Assembly (NCBI RefSeq): GCF_045788535.1
Contig: NZ_CP074074.1
Span: forward strand, 1,922,001-1,986,000
Length of the DNA: 64,000 nucleotides
DNA from: Allotamlana fucoidanivorans
Lineage (GTDB): Bacteria; Bacteroidota; Bacteroidia; Flavobacteriales; Flavobacteriaceae
Reading direction: 5' to 3'
Of this stretch, positions 42,442-52,325 are shown piece after piece; positions within the stretch are counted from its first letter, which is position 1; every line of letters starts with the position of its first letter. A program made the position numbers and the translations under genes. A model generated the notes under the pieces. That model was not told the origin of the DNA and searched no databases. It worked only from the letters and a program-made list of their open reading frames with translations.

Positions 42442-44025
42442 TTAAGCGTTTTCCTTTTTTCGCTTTTTCCATTTAGAATACCCATAATAACCTAAAAGCA
42501 ATACCAAGAATGGGATGAAAAATGAGGTAGCCTTTCCTTCACCACTTACTGTTGTGAAGAAACGTTCCCATCTGGGGTTTTTAAGGCCGTCCCAACTCAT
42601 CCAAATAAACACAGGCTTACCTACCACATGGTCAAAAGGCACAAAGCCCCAAGCTCTGGCATCAATGGAGTTATGGCGGTTATCACCCATCATCCAATAG
42701 TAATTTTGTTTAAAAGTATACGCATTGGTAACCTTTCCGTTTATTAGTATTTGATTGCCTTTTACCTGAAGGGTATTACCTTCGTATTCTGTGATTACGC
42801 GTTTATAAAGTGGCAGGTTTTCAAGACTGATATCAATAGTTGCTCCTTTTTCAGGAATATAAAGCGGACCAAAAAAGTCTACGTTCCAAGGATAATCAGG
42901 GTGATGCGGAAAAATCCCTGGATCTCTTTCGCCCTTTGTTTTAATATTAGGCGTTATACTGGCCACATTGGGATGATTTTTAAACTTAGCCAAAGCTTCA
43001 TCAGAAATAGCCGAGAAATAGTAAGTGTTTTGTTTATTAATAATACCAAAGCCATCGGTGATATCATAGCGCTCCTTTAAAAAAACAGGATTAAATCGAT
43101 TTGTTTTGGGTTGCACATAATAGCTAAACTGTAAATGGGCGCGGTCTGGTAATTCATTTTTCTTACCATTTATATAAACAAATCCATTTCTAACCTCTAG
43201 CGTATCGCCTGCAATACCTACACAACGTTTTACAAGGTTTGTTTTCTTATCAATGGGTTTATAGTAATTGCGGTCTGGATGAAAGTCGTTCATATCCAAT
43301 AAGGTGTCGGCAGGCTGATTGAACACTACAATGTCATTGCGTTCAATGTCTTCAAAACCAGGAAATCTTAAATAGGGTAATTGCAACTTGTTTTTCCATG
43401 ATGTTTTTCTTTTGGAATAGTCGTCATCAAATAAATACGATTTAGTTCCTAATTTAGGAATGGTATCATGCACCATAGGGGCAGCAATAGTAGTCATAGG
43501 TACTCTAGCGCCGTAATGAAATTTACTAACAAATAAAAAGTCTCCAACCAATAACGATTTTTCTAAAGATGAAGACGGTATAGTAAACGGTTGCATAAAA
43601 TAGGTGTGCACAATAGTAGCCGCCACAATAGCAAAAAGTATAGAACTTAACCAATCACCACCCGATGTTTTGGGATGTAAACTTCGGTTTTCAACATAGC
43701 TTACATCAGCTGTATAATTTAAGTAGTAATTATAAAGTCCTAGTGAAGCAATGGCTAAAACAGTATCTATGGGCATATTTTTTCCAAAACTTCTAGCGGT
43801 TTCAACCCAAACTACGGGGAACATTATCAAATTAACAATAGGCAGAAATAATAAGATTACCCACCAAACAGGCCGGTTAATTATTTTCATTAAAACATAA
43901 CCATTGTAAATAGGTACAAAGGCTTCCCAAGCTTGTCTTCCAGCTTTAATATAGAGTTTCCAAGTCCCAAGGCCGTGAACTACTTGAATAATCAAAATGA
44001 AAATAAACCATTGTGATAATGTCAT
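42442..44025 (-). CDS. lepB: Signal peptidase I, enlarged form
   Basis: LepB removes signal peptides from exported proteins at the outer face of the inner membrane. This version has 527 residues, far longer than E. coli LepB (324). An N-terminal block of three membrane segments (1-105) precedes the catalytic part. The nucleophile Ser153 is in PSSSLEKSL and the general base Lys266 in NLVKRCVGIAGDTLEV. The box GDNRHNSIDARAWG follows near the end, then a C-terminal membrane segment. The long insert between 270 and 420 is typical of Bacteroidetes LepB. It sits in the parA-dapB operon. Confidence 0.93.
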   Translation of the reverse strand: MTLSQWFIFILIIQVVHGLGTWKLYIKAGRQAWEAFVPIYNGYVLMKIINRPVWWVILLFLPIVNLIMFPVVWVETARSFGKNMPIDTVLAIASLGLYNYYLNYTADVSYVENRSLHPKTSGGDWLSSILFAIVAATIVHTYFMQPFTIPSSSLEKSLLVGDFLFVSKFHYGARVPMTTIAAPMVHDTIPKLGTKSYLFDDDYSKRKTSWKNKLQLPYLRFPGFEDIERNDIVVFNQPADTLLDMNDFHPDRNYYKPIDKKTNLVKRCVGIAGDTLEVRNGFVYINGKKNELPDRAHLQFSYYVQPKTNRFNPVFLKERYDITDGFGIINKQNTYYFSAISDEALAKFKNHPNVASITPNIKTKGERDPGIFPHHPDYPWNVDFFGPLYIPEKGATIDISLENLPLYKRVITEYEGNTLQVKGNQILINGKVTNAYTFKQNYYWMMGDNRHNSIDARAWGFVPFDHVVGKPVFIWMSWDGLKNPRWERFFTTVSGEGKATSFFIPFLVLLLGYYGYSKWKKRKKENA

Positions 44026-44092
44026 AATCTAAAATATTTAATTTGATAGTAAGTTGTTAAAGGTAAATGTATTGTTACACAACAGGTTGCTG

Positions 44093-44797
44093 TTAACCAA
44101 TATTTAACACATCATTCATTGTAAAAACACCTTGTTTTCCTACAATCCATTCTGCGGCAATTACCGCGCCAAGTGCAAACCCTTGTCTAGTGTGTGCCAC
44201 ATGTTCAATAGTAATGGTGTCTACTTCACTTTCATAAGTAACGGTATGGGTTCCTGGAACATCTTCAATACGTTTAGCAACAATTGGGATGGTAGTTTCG
44301 TTGCCTTGATCTAATTTCCAATTTGAATAACTTCCATGCTGTTCAATAATATCTTGAGCTAAAGATATAGCTGTTCCGCTAGGCGCATCTAACTTTTGTG
44401 TATGATGAATTTCTTCCATAGAAACGTTGTATTGTTTCAATGCACTCATCATTTTGGCCAGGGTTTTATTCAACTCAAAAAATATATTAACGCCTAAACT
44501 GTAATTAGATGCATAAATAAAAGCACCCTTTTTTTCTTTACATAAGGTCACCGCTTCATTATACCTATCAAGCCAACCCGTGGTTCCTGAAATAACAGGG
44601 ACATTATTATTCAAACAATTTGAAATATTATTAAATGCTACCGTGGGTATGCTAAAATCAATAGCAACATCCGCCTCAGTTATATCATAATCTGTGTCAT
44701 CTTTGTCAATAGTTAATACCACATCATGCCCGCGTTTTAGAGCAATTTGTTCTATGGTCTTTCCCATTTTTCCGTATCCTAATAGTGCTATTTTCAT
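44093..44797 (-). CDS. dapB: 4-hydroxy-tetrahydrodipicolinate reductase
   Basis: DapB reduces 4-hydroxy-tetrahydrodipicolinate with NAD(P)H, a step toward diaminopimelate and lysine. The 234-residue protein has the dinucleotide-binding start LLGYGKMGKTIE, the motif ISGTTGW, the catalytic stretch EEIHHTQKLDAPSGTA with the essential His and Lys, and a C-terminal RQGFALGA. It is somewhat shorter than E. coli DapB (273) but complete. It stands in the conserved parA-parB-DUF5683-dapB-lepB operon. Confidence 0.95.
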   Translation of the reverse strand: MKIALLGYGKMGKTIEQIALKRGHDVVLTIDKDDTDYDITEADVAIDFSIPTVAFNNISNCLNNNVPVISGTTGWLDRYNEAVTLCKEKKGAFIYASNYSLGVNIFFELNKTLAKMMSALKQYNVSMEEIHHTQKLDAPSGTAISLAQDIIEQHGSYSNWKLDQGNETTIPIVAKRIEDVPGTHTVTYESEVDTITIEHVAHTRQGFALGAVIAAEWIVGKQGVFTMNDVLNIG

Positions 44798-44867
44798 TGA
44801 TTTCTGTTTTTTATTGTTGCTAAATCACCTTAATTTCTTTTTAATAAAGATTGTATAATGATTTATG

Positions 44868-45509
44868 CTAAAATTTAAAATTTAAGGTTAGCCCAAGACT
44901 GGTTGAGGCATCAAATTCGTCAATTTTATAATGTGGTGCAAGCGATAAGTTCTTATCCACATTATATTGCATTAAATGGGCATCAACATTGGCGTCAATA
45001 ATATTTAAAGCATAGAGACCTAAAGTAACCAGTAATGATATTTCTTTATTTCTCCTGTAAAATTTTTGTCCGCGTTCTAATCCTTCCGTTGTTACCCGGG
45101 GTTGGGTTAATTTATTTCCGTTACCATCAAAATAGAATTCATCATCCTCAAAACCAGCTAATCTACGTTTATACGCATCTCTATACCTATGATATTCTTT
45201 ATTGTTATTGGTGTAAAAATATATTCCCGTTCCAATAGCGCCCCAAACAATAGGGATTTTCCAATACTTTTTATTGTATGCTTGACCTAAACCTGGTAAA
45301 AGCGCCGAGTAAAATGCAGCTTTTGAAGGCGCTAACGGATCAATAGGTTTTCTAACTTTGGAAATAGAATCAGCAGCTATTAGTTTTGTTTCTCCTGTTT
45401 CTTGAATTACTTTTTGCTCAGATTTTTTGGTGTCATCATTTTGAGCAATTAGAGAAAAACAACAAAGAATTGTAAAAAATACCGCTGTTAATGTGTTATT
45501 TGGAATCAC
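44868..45509 (-). CDS. DUF5683 membrane protein
   Basis: A 213-residue exported protein of the DUF5683 type. A signal peptide (AVFFTILCCFSLIAQ) is followed by a linker and the family core PSKAAFYSALLPGLGQAYNKKYWKIPIVWGAIGTGIYF, two likely membrane or hairpin segments. GTG at 45509 lies 14 bases inside the end of parB, so translation is coupled. It is a constant member of this Bacteroidetes operon; its role is not known. Confidence 0.88.
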   Translation of the reverse strand: MIPNNTLTAVFFTILCCFSLIAQNDDTKKSEQKVIQETGETKLIAADSISKVRKPIDPLAPSKAAFYSALLPGLGQAYNKKYWKIPIVWGAIGTGIYFYTNNNKEYHRYRDAYKRRLAGFEDDEFYFDGNGNKLTQPRVTTEGLERGQKFYRRNKEISLLVTLGLYALNIIDANVDAHLMQYNVDKNLSLAPHYKIDEFDASTSLGLTLNFKF

Positions 45510-46410
45510 CTTGAACTAATTTTTTAATCCGATTAAAGTCTTCTTCAGAATGAAACGGAATGGTAATTTTTCCTTTTCCATTCTTAGAGACCTTAACGTC
45601 TATTTTGTGTCCAAAGTATTCTGAAAATGCCGCAATTCCTTTTTTTATGTATTTAGGAACCTCGTTACTTTCATGTTTTACTTCATTGGGTTGTACCTCA
45701 TCTGAAGTATTATAGCCACGAACTAAATGTTCTGTTTCTCTTACAGATAATTTATTAGATAATATTTTCTCATAAATATCTAATTGAATGCTTTGATCTT
45801 CAATAGGAATAAGCGCACGTCCATGTCCCATAGAAATAAACCCATCACGCATACCTGTTTGAATGATAGGGTCTAATTTTAATAATCTTAAGTAATTGGC
45901 AATGGTTGAACGCTTTTTTCCAACACGTTCGCTCATTTGTTCTTGGGTTAAATTTATTTCGTCAATTAAGCGCTGATAGGACAGGGCAATTTCAATGGGG
46001 TCTAAATCCTGGCGTTGAATGTTTTCAACTAAGGCCATTTCTAAAGACTCTTGGTCATTGGCTATTCTTACATAAGCTGTTATGCTTTCTAATCCTAGAA
46101 GTTTTGAAGCACGAAAACGACGTTCACCAGAAACTAATTGGTATTTATTAAGTCCTATTTTTCTAACTGTAATAGGTTGAATAATGCCTAATTCTTTTAT
46201 AGAGGAAGCTAATTCTTGCAAAGATTCTTCACTAAAGTTTGTTCGAGGTTGAAACGGGTTCACCTCAATGGTATCAAGATCGAGCTCAACAATGTTACCA
46301 ATTACTTTATCCGCATTTTTATCTTGAGCCGATTGAATATCGTTACTTGGATCTTTAAGTAATGCCGATAAGCCTCTGCCTAAAGCTTGTTTTTTTGTTG
46401 CCTTGGCCAT
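45496..46410 (-). CDS. parB: Chromosome-partitioning protein ParB
   Basis: ParB binds parS sites near the replication origin, spreads as a CTP-dependent clamp and works with ParA to separate chromosomes. The 304-residue protein has the N-terminal boxes NPFQPRTNF and GERRFRA, ENIQRQDL, and a helix-turn-helix (MSERVGKKRSTIANYLRLL). It begins 3 bases after parA and overlaps the DUF5683 gene. It is the chromosomal copy, unlike the ParB-like protein in the mobile element at 60038. Confidence 0.95.
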   Translation of the reverse strand: MAKATKKQALGRGLSALLKDPSNDIQSAQDKNADKVIGNIVELDLDTIEVNPFQPRTNFSEESLQELASSIKELGIIQPITVRKIGLNKYQLVSGERRFRASKLLGLESITAYVRIANDQESLEMALVENIQRQDLDPIEIALSYQRLIDEINLTQEQMSERVGKKRSTIANYLRLLKLDPIIQTGMRDGFISMGHGRALIPIEDQSIQLDIYEKILSNKLSVRETEHLVRGYNTSDEVQPNEVKHESNEVPKYIKKGIAAFSEYFGHKIDVKVSKNGKGKITIPFHSEEDFNRIKKLVQGDSK

Positions 46411-46413
46411 AAT

Positions 46414-47178
46414 TTAAGAGTTTTTTGTAATAATTTCTTTTGCCAAGCTCAAATAGTTATTAGCTCCTTTACTGCTAGCATCATAGTTAATAATGGTTTC
46501 TCCATAACTAGGTGCCTCACTTAAACGTACATTACGTTGTATAATGGTTTGAAAAACCATATTATTAAAATGCTTCTGCACCTCTTCAACCACTTGATTT
46601 GATAAACGTAAGCGAGAATCATACATGGTAAGAAGTAAGCCTTCAATATCTAAATCAGGGTTATGTATTTTTTGAACACTCTTTATAGTGTTTAATAGTT
46701 TGCCTAATCCTTCCAATGCAAAATACTCACACTGAATGGGTATAATAACGGCATCTGCTGCGGTAAGCGCATTAAGGGTTAATAGTCCTAAAGAAGGCGC
46801 ACAATCAATTAAAATATAGTCATATTCATCCTTGATGCTTGATAAAGCCTTCTTCAGCATGTATTCACGCTCGTCTTTATCAACAAGTTCAATTTCAATA
46901 GCTACCAGATCTATATGTGCTGGAATGATATCTAAATTAGGTGTGTCTGTATGAATAATGGCTTCTTGGGCTAAATTGGAATGTTCAAGTAGCTGATACG
47001 TTCCTGTTTCAACAGATTCAACATCTATTCCTATACCAGAAGTTGCATTGGCTTGAGGGTCAGCATCTATCAGTAAAACTTTTTTTTCTAAAACCCCAAG
47101 CGAGGCCGCTAAATTTATAGATGTTGTTGTTTTTCCTACACCACCTTTTTGATTAGCAATTGCAATGACTTTACCCAT
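46414..47178 (-). CDS. parA: Chromosome-partitioning ATPase ParA
   Basis: ParA is a Walker-type ATPase that forms DNA-bound gradients and moves ParB-parS complexes. The 254-residue protein has the deviant Walker A KGGVGKTTTS at residues 11-20, the Walker B DYILIDCAPSLG, and PIQCEYFALEG typical of Soj-type ParA. The ATG at 47178 is used: the frame extends to a TTG at 47205 that is part of the promoter box TATTTTTG. It heads the operon down to DUF6122. Confidence 0.96.
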   Translation of the reverse strand: MGKVIAIANQKGGVGKTTTSINLAASLGVLEKKVLLIDADPQANATSGIGIDVESVETGTYQLLEHSNLAQEAIIHTDTPNLDIIPAHIDLVAIEIELVDKDEREYMLKKALSSIKDEYDYILIDCAPSLGLLTLNALTAADAVIIPIQCEYFALEGLGKLLNTIKSVQKIHNPDLDIEGLLLTMYDSRLRLSNQVVEEVQKHFNNMVFQTIIQRNVRLSEAPSYGETIINYDASSKGANNYLSLAKEIITKNS

Positions 47179-47202
47179 TAATTGATTTGGTTTTATTAGA
47201 GC

Positions 47203-47210
47203 CAAAAATA
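47203..47210 (-). promoter_or_regulatory. TAnnTTTG -7 promoter box of parA
   Basis: On the minus strand TATTTTTG is an exact match, 24 bases before the ATG. Confidence 0.55.
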
Positions 47211-47353
47211 CAATTAATTATTAGGAATAAAAATTGATTTTTTTGAGTTGACTCAATTCTTTAAACAAAGCTATTTTAATAGAATTTTAATACAAAAGCG
47301 TTAGTCAGTTTATTTTCAAAACATTATTTTTAAAAAAACGAAAACTTTACACT

Positions 47354-50122
47354 ATGAAAATTTTTATCGATGCTTTTAGATGCTGTGTAGTAATCTGCTT
47401 TTTAGTAGGTTTTTCATATACAGGTTTATCACAAATTAAGCAAACAGCTCAGGTTGAAGGGATAACTCAATATGTTCTAGACAATGGTCTTAAGGTGCTT
47501 TTGTTTCCTGATAATTCGGCACAAACCATAACGGTTAATATAACGTATTTAGTGGGGTCTAGGCATGAAGGTTACGGTGAAAAGGGAATGGCTCACCTGC
47601 TAGAACACATGCTGTTTAAGGGTACACCATCGCATCCCGATATCCCGAAGGAATTAACAGAGCATGGAGCCCGACCTAATGGAACCACTTGGTATGACAG
47701 AACTAATTATTTTGAAACATTTAATGCCAATAAAGAAAACTTAGAGTGGGCTTTAGATTTAGAGGCTGACAGAATGTTAAACTCTTACGTCGCTAAAAAA
47801 GATTTAGAATCTGAGTTTTCTGTGGTGAGAAATGAATTTGAAAGCGGGGAGAACTCACCTTCTGGGGTGTTAATGGATAAAGTGATTAGTGCAGCTTTTT
47901 TATGGCATAATTATGGGAATTCTACCATTGGAAATCGTTCAGATATAGAACGTGTACCTATTGAAAATTTGCAGGCTTTTTATAAGAAGTATTACAGGCC
48001 AGACAATGCGGTTTTAATGGTAACTGGAAAATTTGAAACGCAAAACGTTTTAAATCTTATTGAAGAAAAATTTAAAGATTTAAAAAATCCTGAGCAACCC
48101 CTCCGTGATGTGCCAACCATTGAGCCAGCACAAGATGGAGAGAAACGAGTTACCTTGAGTAGAGTGGGTGATTTACAAATTGTATCGGCGTTATATCATA
48201 CACCATCAGGTTCTCATGAAGATTATAGTGCTATTGTTGTGGCTGAAGAAATATTGACCAGCCAACCATCAGGAAGGTTGTATAAAGCCTTAATTGATGG
48301 CAAAAAAGCCTCAAGTGTATGGTCTTTTTTGCCATTTACCAAAGAGCCAGGTTTTATTTACTTCAATGTAGATGTGCCATCTGACATGGCGTTAGCAGAA
48401 GCAGAGGCAACTTTGAAATCTGTGCTAGAAGATTTAAAGGCAAATCCTGTCACTGAAGAAGAAGTTAAACGCGCTAAGTCTAAATTGATGAAAAAGTATG
48501 ATCAAATTTTTAGAAACTCGGGTTATTTAGGAACCTTTATGAGTGAGTTTATAGGGGCAGGAGACTGGAGGTTATCTTTTATTACAAGAGACCGCGTTGA
48601 AGCCATGACGGCTGAAAAAGTAAATGCAGCGATGCAGCGCTATTTTATAAACACAAATAGAACCATAGGAAATTTCGTGCCTTCTAAAACCCCAACACGC
48701 GTTGAGATTGAACATACGGCAGGTTTAGATGCTTTGGTTACAAGTTATAAAGGAAAAGAAGGCTTAGATGCAGGGGAAGCTTTTGATGTGTCGTACGAAA
48801 ATATTCAAAACAGACTAAAAACTGGAGAGTTAAACGGTTTACCTATTGAATATGGCTTTATAAAAAAAGATAATCGTGGTAAAACTGTCACCCTCTCTTT
48901 TGTGATTAGAAACGGAAAGGTAGATGACTTTATGAATAAAGGTCAGTTAGCCAGTTTCACAGCCAGAATGTTAAACAAAGGCACTCAAAACTATACAAGA
49001 CAAGAGATTGAAGATAAATTGAGTGAGCTTAAATCGTCTATACGTTTTTCCGGATCAAACGGAAGAATTGTAGCGAGTATAAGTTCTACAGAGGATGATT
49101 TGATAGAAACAATTGCACTCATGACAGAGATGCTTAAAAACCCTAAGTTTGATAGTGCAGAGCTAGAAAAACTAAAAACACAAGATTTAGCCTCTATTGA
49201 AGAGAATAAAACAGAACCACAGTTTCTGGCCAGCAAAAATTTAAGGTTACTAAATCAAAATTACCCAAAAGGACATCCGTTATATGTGTCAACTATTGAA
49301 GAAGATATAGAAGACATTAAAGCGGTTAGCGTAGATGGGATTAAAGAGTATTATGATGATTTTTATGGAATTTCAAATAACGCCTCGTTAGTGGCTATTG
49401 GAAATATTGATGAGGAAGAACTGAAAGACTATTTTGAGAAGGCGTTTGCCGATTTTAGAGTAGATAAGCCTTATGAGTCAATCTCAAATCCTTTTAAACC
49501 AAACAATGAGGTGAACAAAAGTTTAAAAACACCAGATAAGAAAAATGCTATAAGTATTGGAGTAATGGCTTTTGAAGGGAGTCAAGATAATGATGATTAT
49601 GGCGCTTTACAGATAGCAAGTTCTATTTTTGGTGGAGGGGTGTTAAATTCCAGAATTACCACAAGACTAAGACAGCAAGATGGTGTTAGTTATGGAGCGG
49701 GAGGTTATGTTAACGTTGATGCCGATGAGAAAGATAAAAGATCGGCTATTGTGGTGTATGCCATTTATGCACCAGAAAATGCTTTAAAGGTACAGCGTGG
49801 CTTTAAAGAAGAAATAGAACGATTTATAAACGATGGCATTACGGAGGAAGAACTGAAGATTGCCGTTAATAGTTGGGTTCAAGGGGAAGCGGTTTCAAGG
49901 GCAAAAGATAACGAGTTGTCTACGCTTATAAACAATAATCTGTACTATGACCGAGACATGATGTTTCAAAAAGAAGTAGAGAATAAAGTTACCAATCTAA
50001 CCGTGGACGATGTAAACAAGGTGATAAAAAAGTACTTTAAACTTTTTGATAAATGGACGGTGGTTAATGCTGGCGATTTTGTTGAAAATAAAATAAATAC
50101 TGAAGATAAAAAAGTAGATTAA
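47354..50122 (+). CDS. M16-family zinc peptidase, tandem-domain
   Basis: A 922-residue exported M16 peptidase (pitrilysin/insulinase group). The signal peptide ends near SQIKQ. The N-terminal M16 half carries the inverted zinc motif HLLEH at residues 81-85 and the distant Glu in EFSVVRNEFESG. The C-terminal half repeats the fold without the zinc motif, as in two-domain members that form a clamshell. It probably degrades peptides in the periplasm. It is monocistronic and framed by a terminator on the right. Confidence 0.93.
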   Translation: MKIFIDAFRCCVVICFLVGFSYTGLSQIKQTAQVEGITQYVLDNGLKVLLFPDNSAQTITVNITYLVGSRHEGYGEKGMAHLLEHMLFKGTPSHPDIPKELTEHGARPNGTTWYDRTNYFETFNANKENLEWALDLEADRMLNSYVAKKDLESEFSVVRNEFESGENSPSGVLMDKVISAAFLWHNYGNSTIGNRSDIERVPIENLQAFYKKYYRPDNAVLMVTGKFETQNVLNLIEEKFKDLKNPEQPLRDVPTIEPAQDGEKRVTLSRVGDLQIVSALYHTPSGSHEDYSAIVVAEEILTSQPSGRLYKALIDGKKASSVWSFLPFTKEPGFIYFNVDVPSDMALAEAEATLKSVLEDLKANPVTEEEVKRAKSKLMKKYDQIFRNSGYLGTFMSEFIGAGDWRLSFITRDRVEAMTAEKVNAAMQRYFINTNRTIGNFVPSKTPTRVEIEHTAGLDALVTSYKGKEGLDAGEAFDVSYENIQNRLKTGELNGLPIEYGFIKKDNRGKTVTLSFVIRNGKVDDFMNKGQLASFTARMLNKGTQNYTRQEIEDKLSELKSSIRFSGSNGRIVASISSTEDDLIETIALMTEMLKNPKFDSAELEKLKTQDLASIEENKTEPQFLASKNLRLLNQNYPKGHPLYVSTIEEDIEDIKAVSVDGIKEYYDDFYGISNNASLVAIGNIDEEELKDYFEKAFADFRVDKPYESISNPFKPNNEVNKSLKTPDKKNAISIGVMAFEGSQDNDDYGALQIASSIFGGGVLNSRITTRLRQQDGVSYGAGGYVNVDADEKDKRSAIVVYAIYAPENALKVQRGFKEEIERFINDGITEEELKIAVNSWVQGEAVSRAKDNELSTLINNNLYYDRDMMFQKEVENKVTNLTVDDVNKVIKKYFKLFDKWTVVNAGDFVENKINTEDKKVD

Positions 50123-50142
50123 TACCCTTCTGATTTAAGAAT

Positions 50143-50183
50143 AAAAAGCAAGTTAAACCTTCAACGTTTAGCTTGCTTTTTTT
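50143..50183. terminator. Bidirectional terminator, M16 peptidase / mcmA
   Basis: AAAAAGCAAG with TTAAAC and the matching GTTTA and CTTGCTTTTT form a stem of about 15 bp between two convergent genes. Confidence 0.85.
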
Positions 50184-50189
50184 ATGCTG

Positions 50190-52307
50190 TTAATCTATTA
50201 AGATGTTTAATAGTTTAATGGCTGCTTCACTTATTTTTGTGCCAGGGCCAAATATGGCAATGGCTCCAGCATCAAATAAAAACTGATAATCTTGCTTTGG
50301 AATGACGCCACCAACAATAACCATAATATCATCTCTACCATAATTTTTTAGTGCGTCAATCACCTGAGGAACCAAGGTTTTGTGTCCTCCAGCTTGTGAG
50401 GATATGCCGAGAATATGAACGTCATTTTCAATCGCTTGTTTTGCAGCTTCTTGAGGGGTTTGAAAAAGCGGCCCTATATCTACATCAAAACCCACATCAG
50501 CATACCCTGTGGCTACAACCTTAGCACCGCGGTCATGACCATCTTGTCCCATTTTTGCAATCATAATACGGGGTCTTCGGCCTTCTTGTTCTGCAAAAAT
50601 ATCGGCTAACTCTTGCGCTTTTTTAAAGGTATCGTCATTTTTTATTTCATTGCTATACACTCCTGAAAATGATTTTATTTGTGCTTTATGTCTGCCAAAA
50701 ACAACTTCTAAAGCATCGCTAATCTCACCGAGTGTTGCTCTTAGTCTGGCAGCTTCAATAGCTAAAGCTAATAAATTATTTTGTCCTGAGCGAGCAGCTT
50801 CCGTTAAATGCGATAAAGCGGTTTTAACCTGTTCTGTATTTCTTTCGGCTTTAACGTTTTGTAAACGCTCAATCTGGGTCTTTTTTACAACCTGATTATC
50901 AACCTCTAAAATAGAAATAGGAGCTTCTTCTTCAAGGGTAAAGGCGTTAAGCCCAACAATAATGTCTTGCCCCGAATCTATGCGCGCTTGTTTACGGGCA
51001 GCCGCTTCTTCAATTCGCATTTTAGGAACTCCAGCTTCAATAGCTTTTGTCATGCCTCCAAGCGCTTCTACTTCTTCAATAAGAATCCAAGCTTTATTGG
51101 CTATATCATGCGTTAGTTTTTCTATATAAAAACTGCCAGCCCACGGATCAACCGTTTTGGTGATTTCTGTTTCTTCTTGCAAATATATTTGTGTGTTTCT
51201 GGCAATTCTAGCTGAAAAATCTGTGGGTAAGGCTATGGCTTCATCAAGGGCATTGGTGTGCAGGCTTTGTGTACCTCCAAATACCGCAGCGGCAGCTTCA
51301 ATGGTAGTGCGTGCCACATTATTAAAAGGGTCTTGTTCAGTTAAACTCCATCCTGATGTTTGGCAGTGCGTGCGTAAGGCGAGCGATTTTTCATTTTTAG
51401 GTTGAAAAGGCATTACCAATTTAGCCCACAGCATTCTAGCGGCACGCATTTTGGCAATCTCCATAAAATGATTCATACCTATACCCCAGAAAAAAGAAAG
51501 CCTAGGAGCAAAGGTGTCAATGTCCAGCCCAGCTTCAAGTCCTTTTTTAATGTATTCTAAACCATCTGCAAGCGTATAGGCCAATTCAATATCGCAAGTG
51601 GCTCCTGCTTCCTGCATATGATACCCAGAAATACTTATGCTATTAAACTTAGGCATGTTCTTACTGGTGTATTCAAAAATATCAGAAATAATCTTCATAG
51701 ATGGTTTAGGCGGATAAATGTACGTATTACGTACCATGAACTCTTTTAAGATGTCATTTTGAATGGTGCCTGAGAGTTGCGCTGGTAAAACGCCTTGTTC
51801 TTCGGCAGCCACAATGTAGAATGCCATAATGGGAAGTACCGCGCCATTCATGGTCATGGAAACTGACATTTTATCTAGTGGTATTCCGTCAAAAAGCAGT
51901 TTCATATCTTCTACAGTATCAATAGCTACACCAGCTTTGCCTACATCACCAACCACACGCTCATGATCAGAGTCATAACCGCGATGTGTTGCTAAATCAA
52001 AAGCTACCGAAAGGCCTTTTTGCCCAGCGGCTAAATTTCTTTTGTAAAATGCATTGCTTTCTTCTGCCGTGCTAAAACCAGCGTATTGTCTTATAGTCCA
52101 CGGTTTCCTTACATACATGGTGCTGTATGGGCCTCTTAAAAACGGTGGTATGCCAGCCGCAAAATTTAGGTGGTCAACATCTTTAAGGTCTGCTTCTGTG
52201 TAAACGGATTTCACCGAGATTCCTTCAGCTGTTTCAAATATGTCAACCTTACTAGTGGTTGGCTTTGAAAGTTGTTTTACAGTGATATGTTGAAGATTTT
52301 TTCTCAA
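50190..52307 (-). CDS. mcmA2: Methylmalonyl-CoA mutase large subunit
   Basis: The large subunit of B12-dependent methylmalonyl-CoA mutase, which interconverts methylmalonyl-CoA and succinyl-CoA. The 705-residue protein has the TIM-barrel substrate domain and, at the C-terminus, the cobalamin domain with the DxHxxG motif DGHDRG. It forms a heterodimer with the small subunit at 52972, which lacks that domain. The frame begins with a TTG at 52307 with no better start nearby. A lipoprotein gene separates it from the small subunit, which is odd. Confidence 0.93.
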   Translation of the reverse strand: MRKNLQHITVKQLSKPTTSKVDIFETAEGISVKSVYTEADLKDVDHLNFAAGIPPFLRGPYSTMYVRKPWTIRQYAGFSTAEESNAFYKRNLAAGQKGLSVAFDLATHRGYDSDHERVVGDVGKAGVAIDTVEDMKLLFDGIPLDKMSVSMTMNGAVLPIMAFYIVAAEEQGVLPAQLSGTIQNDILKEFMVRNTYIYPPKPSMKIISDIFEYTSKNMPKFNSISISGYHMQEAGATCDIELAYTLADGLEYIKKGLEAGLDIDTFAPRLSFFWGIGMNHFMEIAKMRAARMLWAKLVMPFQPKNEKSLALRTHCQTSGWSLTEQDPFNNVARTTIEAAAAVFGGTQSLHTNALDEAIALPTDFSARIARNTQIYLQEETEITKTVDPWAGSFYIEKLTHDIANKAWILIEEVEALGGMTKAIEAGVPKMRIEEAAARKQARIDSGQDIIVGLNAFTLEEEAPISILEVDNQVVKKTQIERLQNVKAERNTEQVKTALSHLTEAARSGQNNLLALAIEAARLRATLGEISDALEVVFGRHKAQIKSFSGVYSNEIKNDDTFKKAQELADIFAEQEGRRPRIMIAKMGQDGHDRGAKVVATGYADVGFDVDIGPLFQTPQEAAKQAIENDVHILGISSQAGGHKTLVPQVIDALKNYGRDDIMVIVGGVIPKQDYQFLFDAGAIAIFGPGTKISEAAIKLLNILID

Positions 52308-52325
52308 ACTTTGAAGCGGTTTATC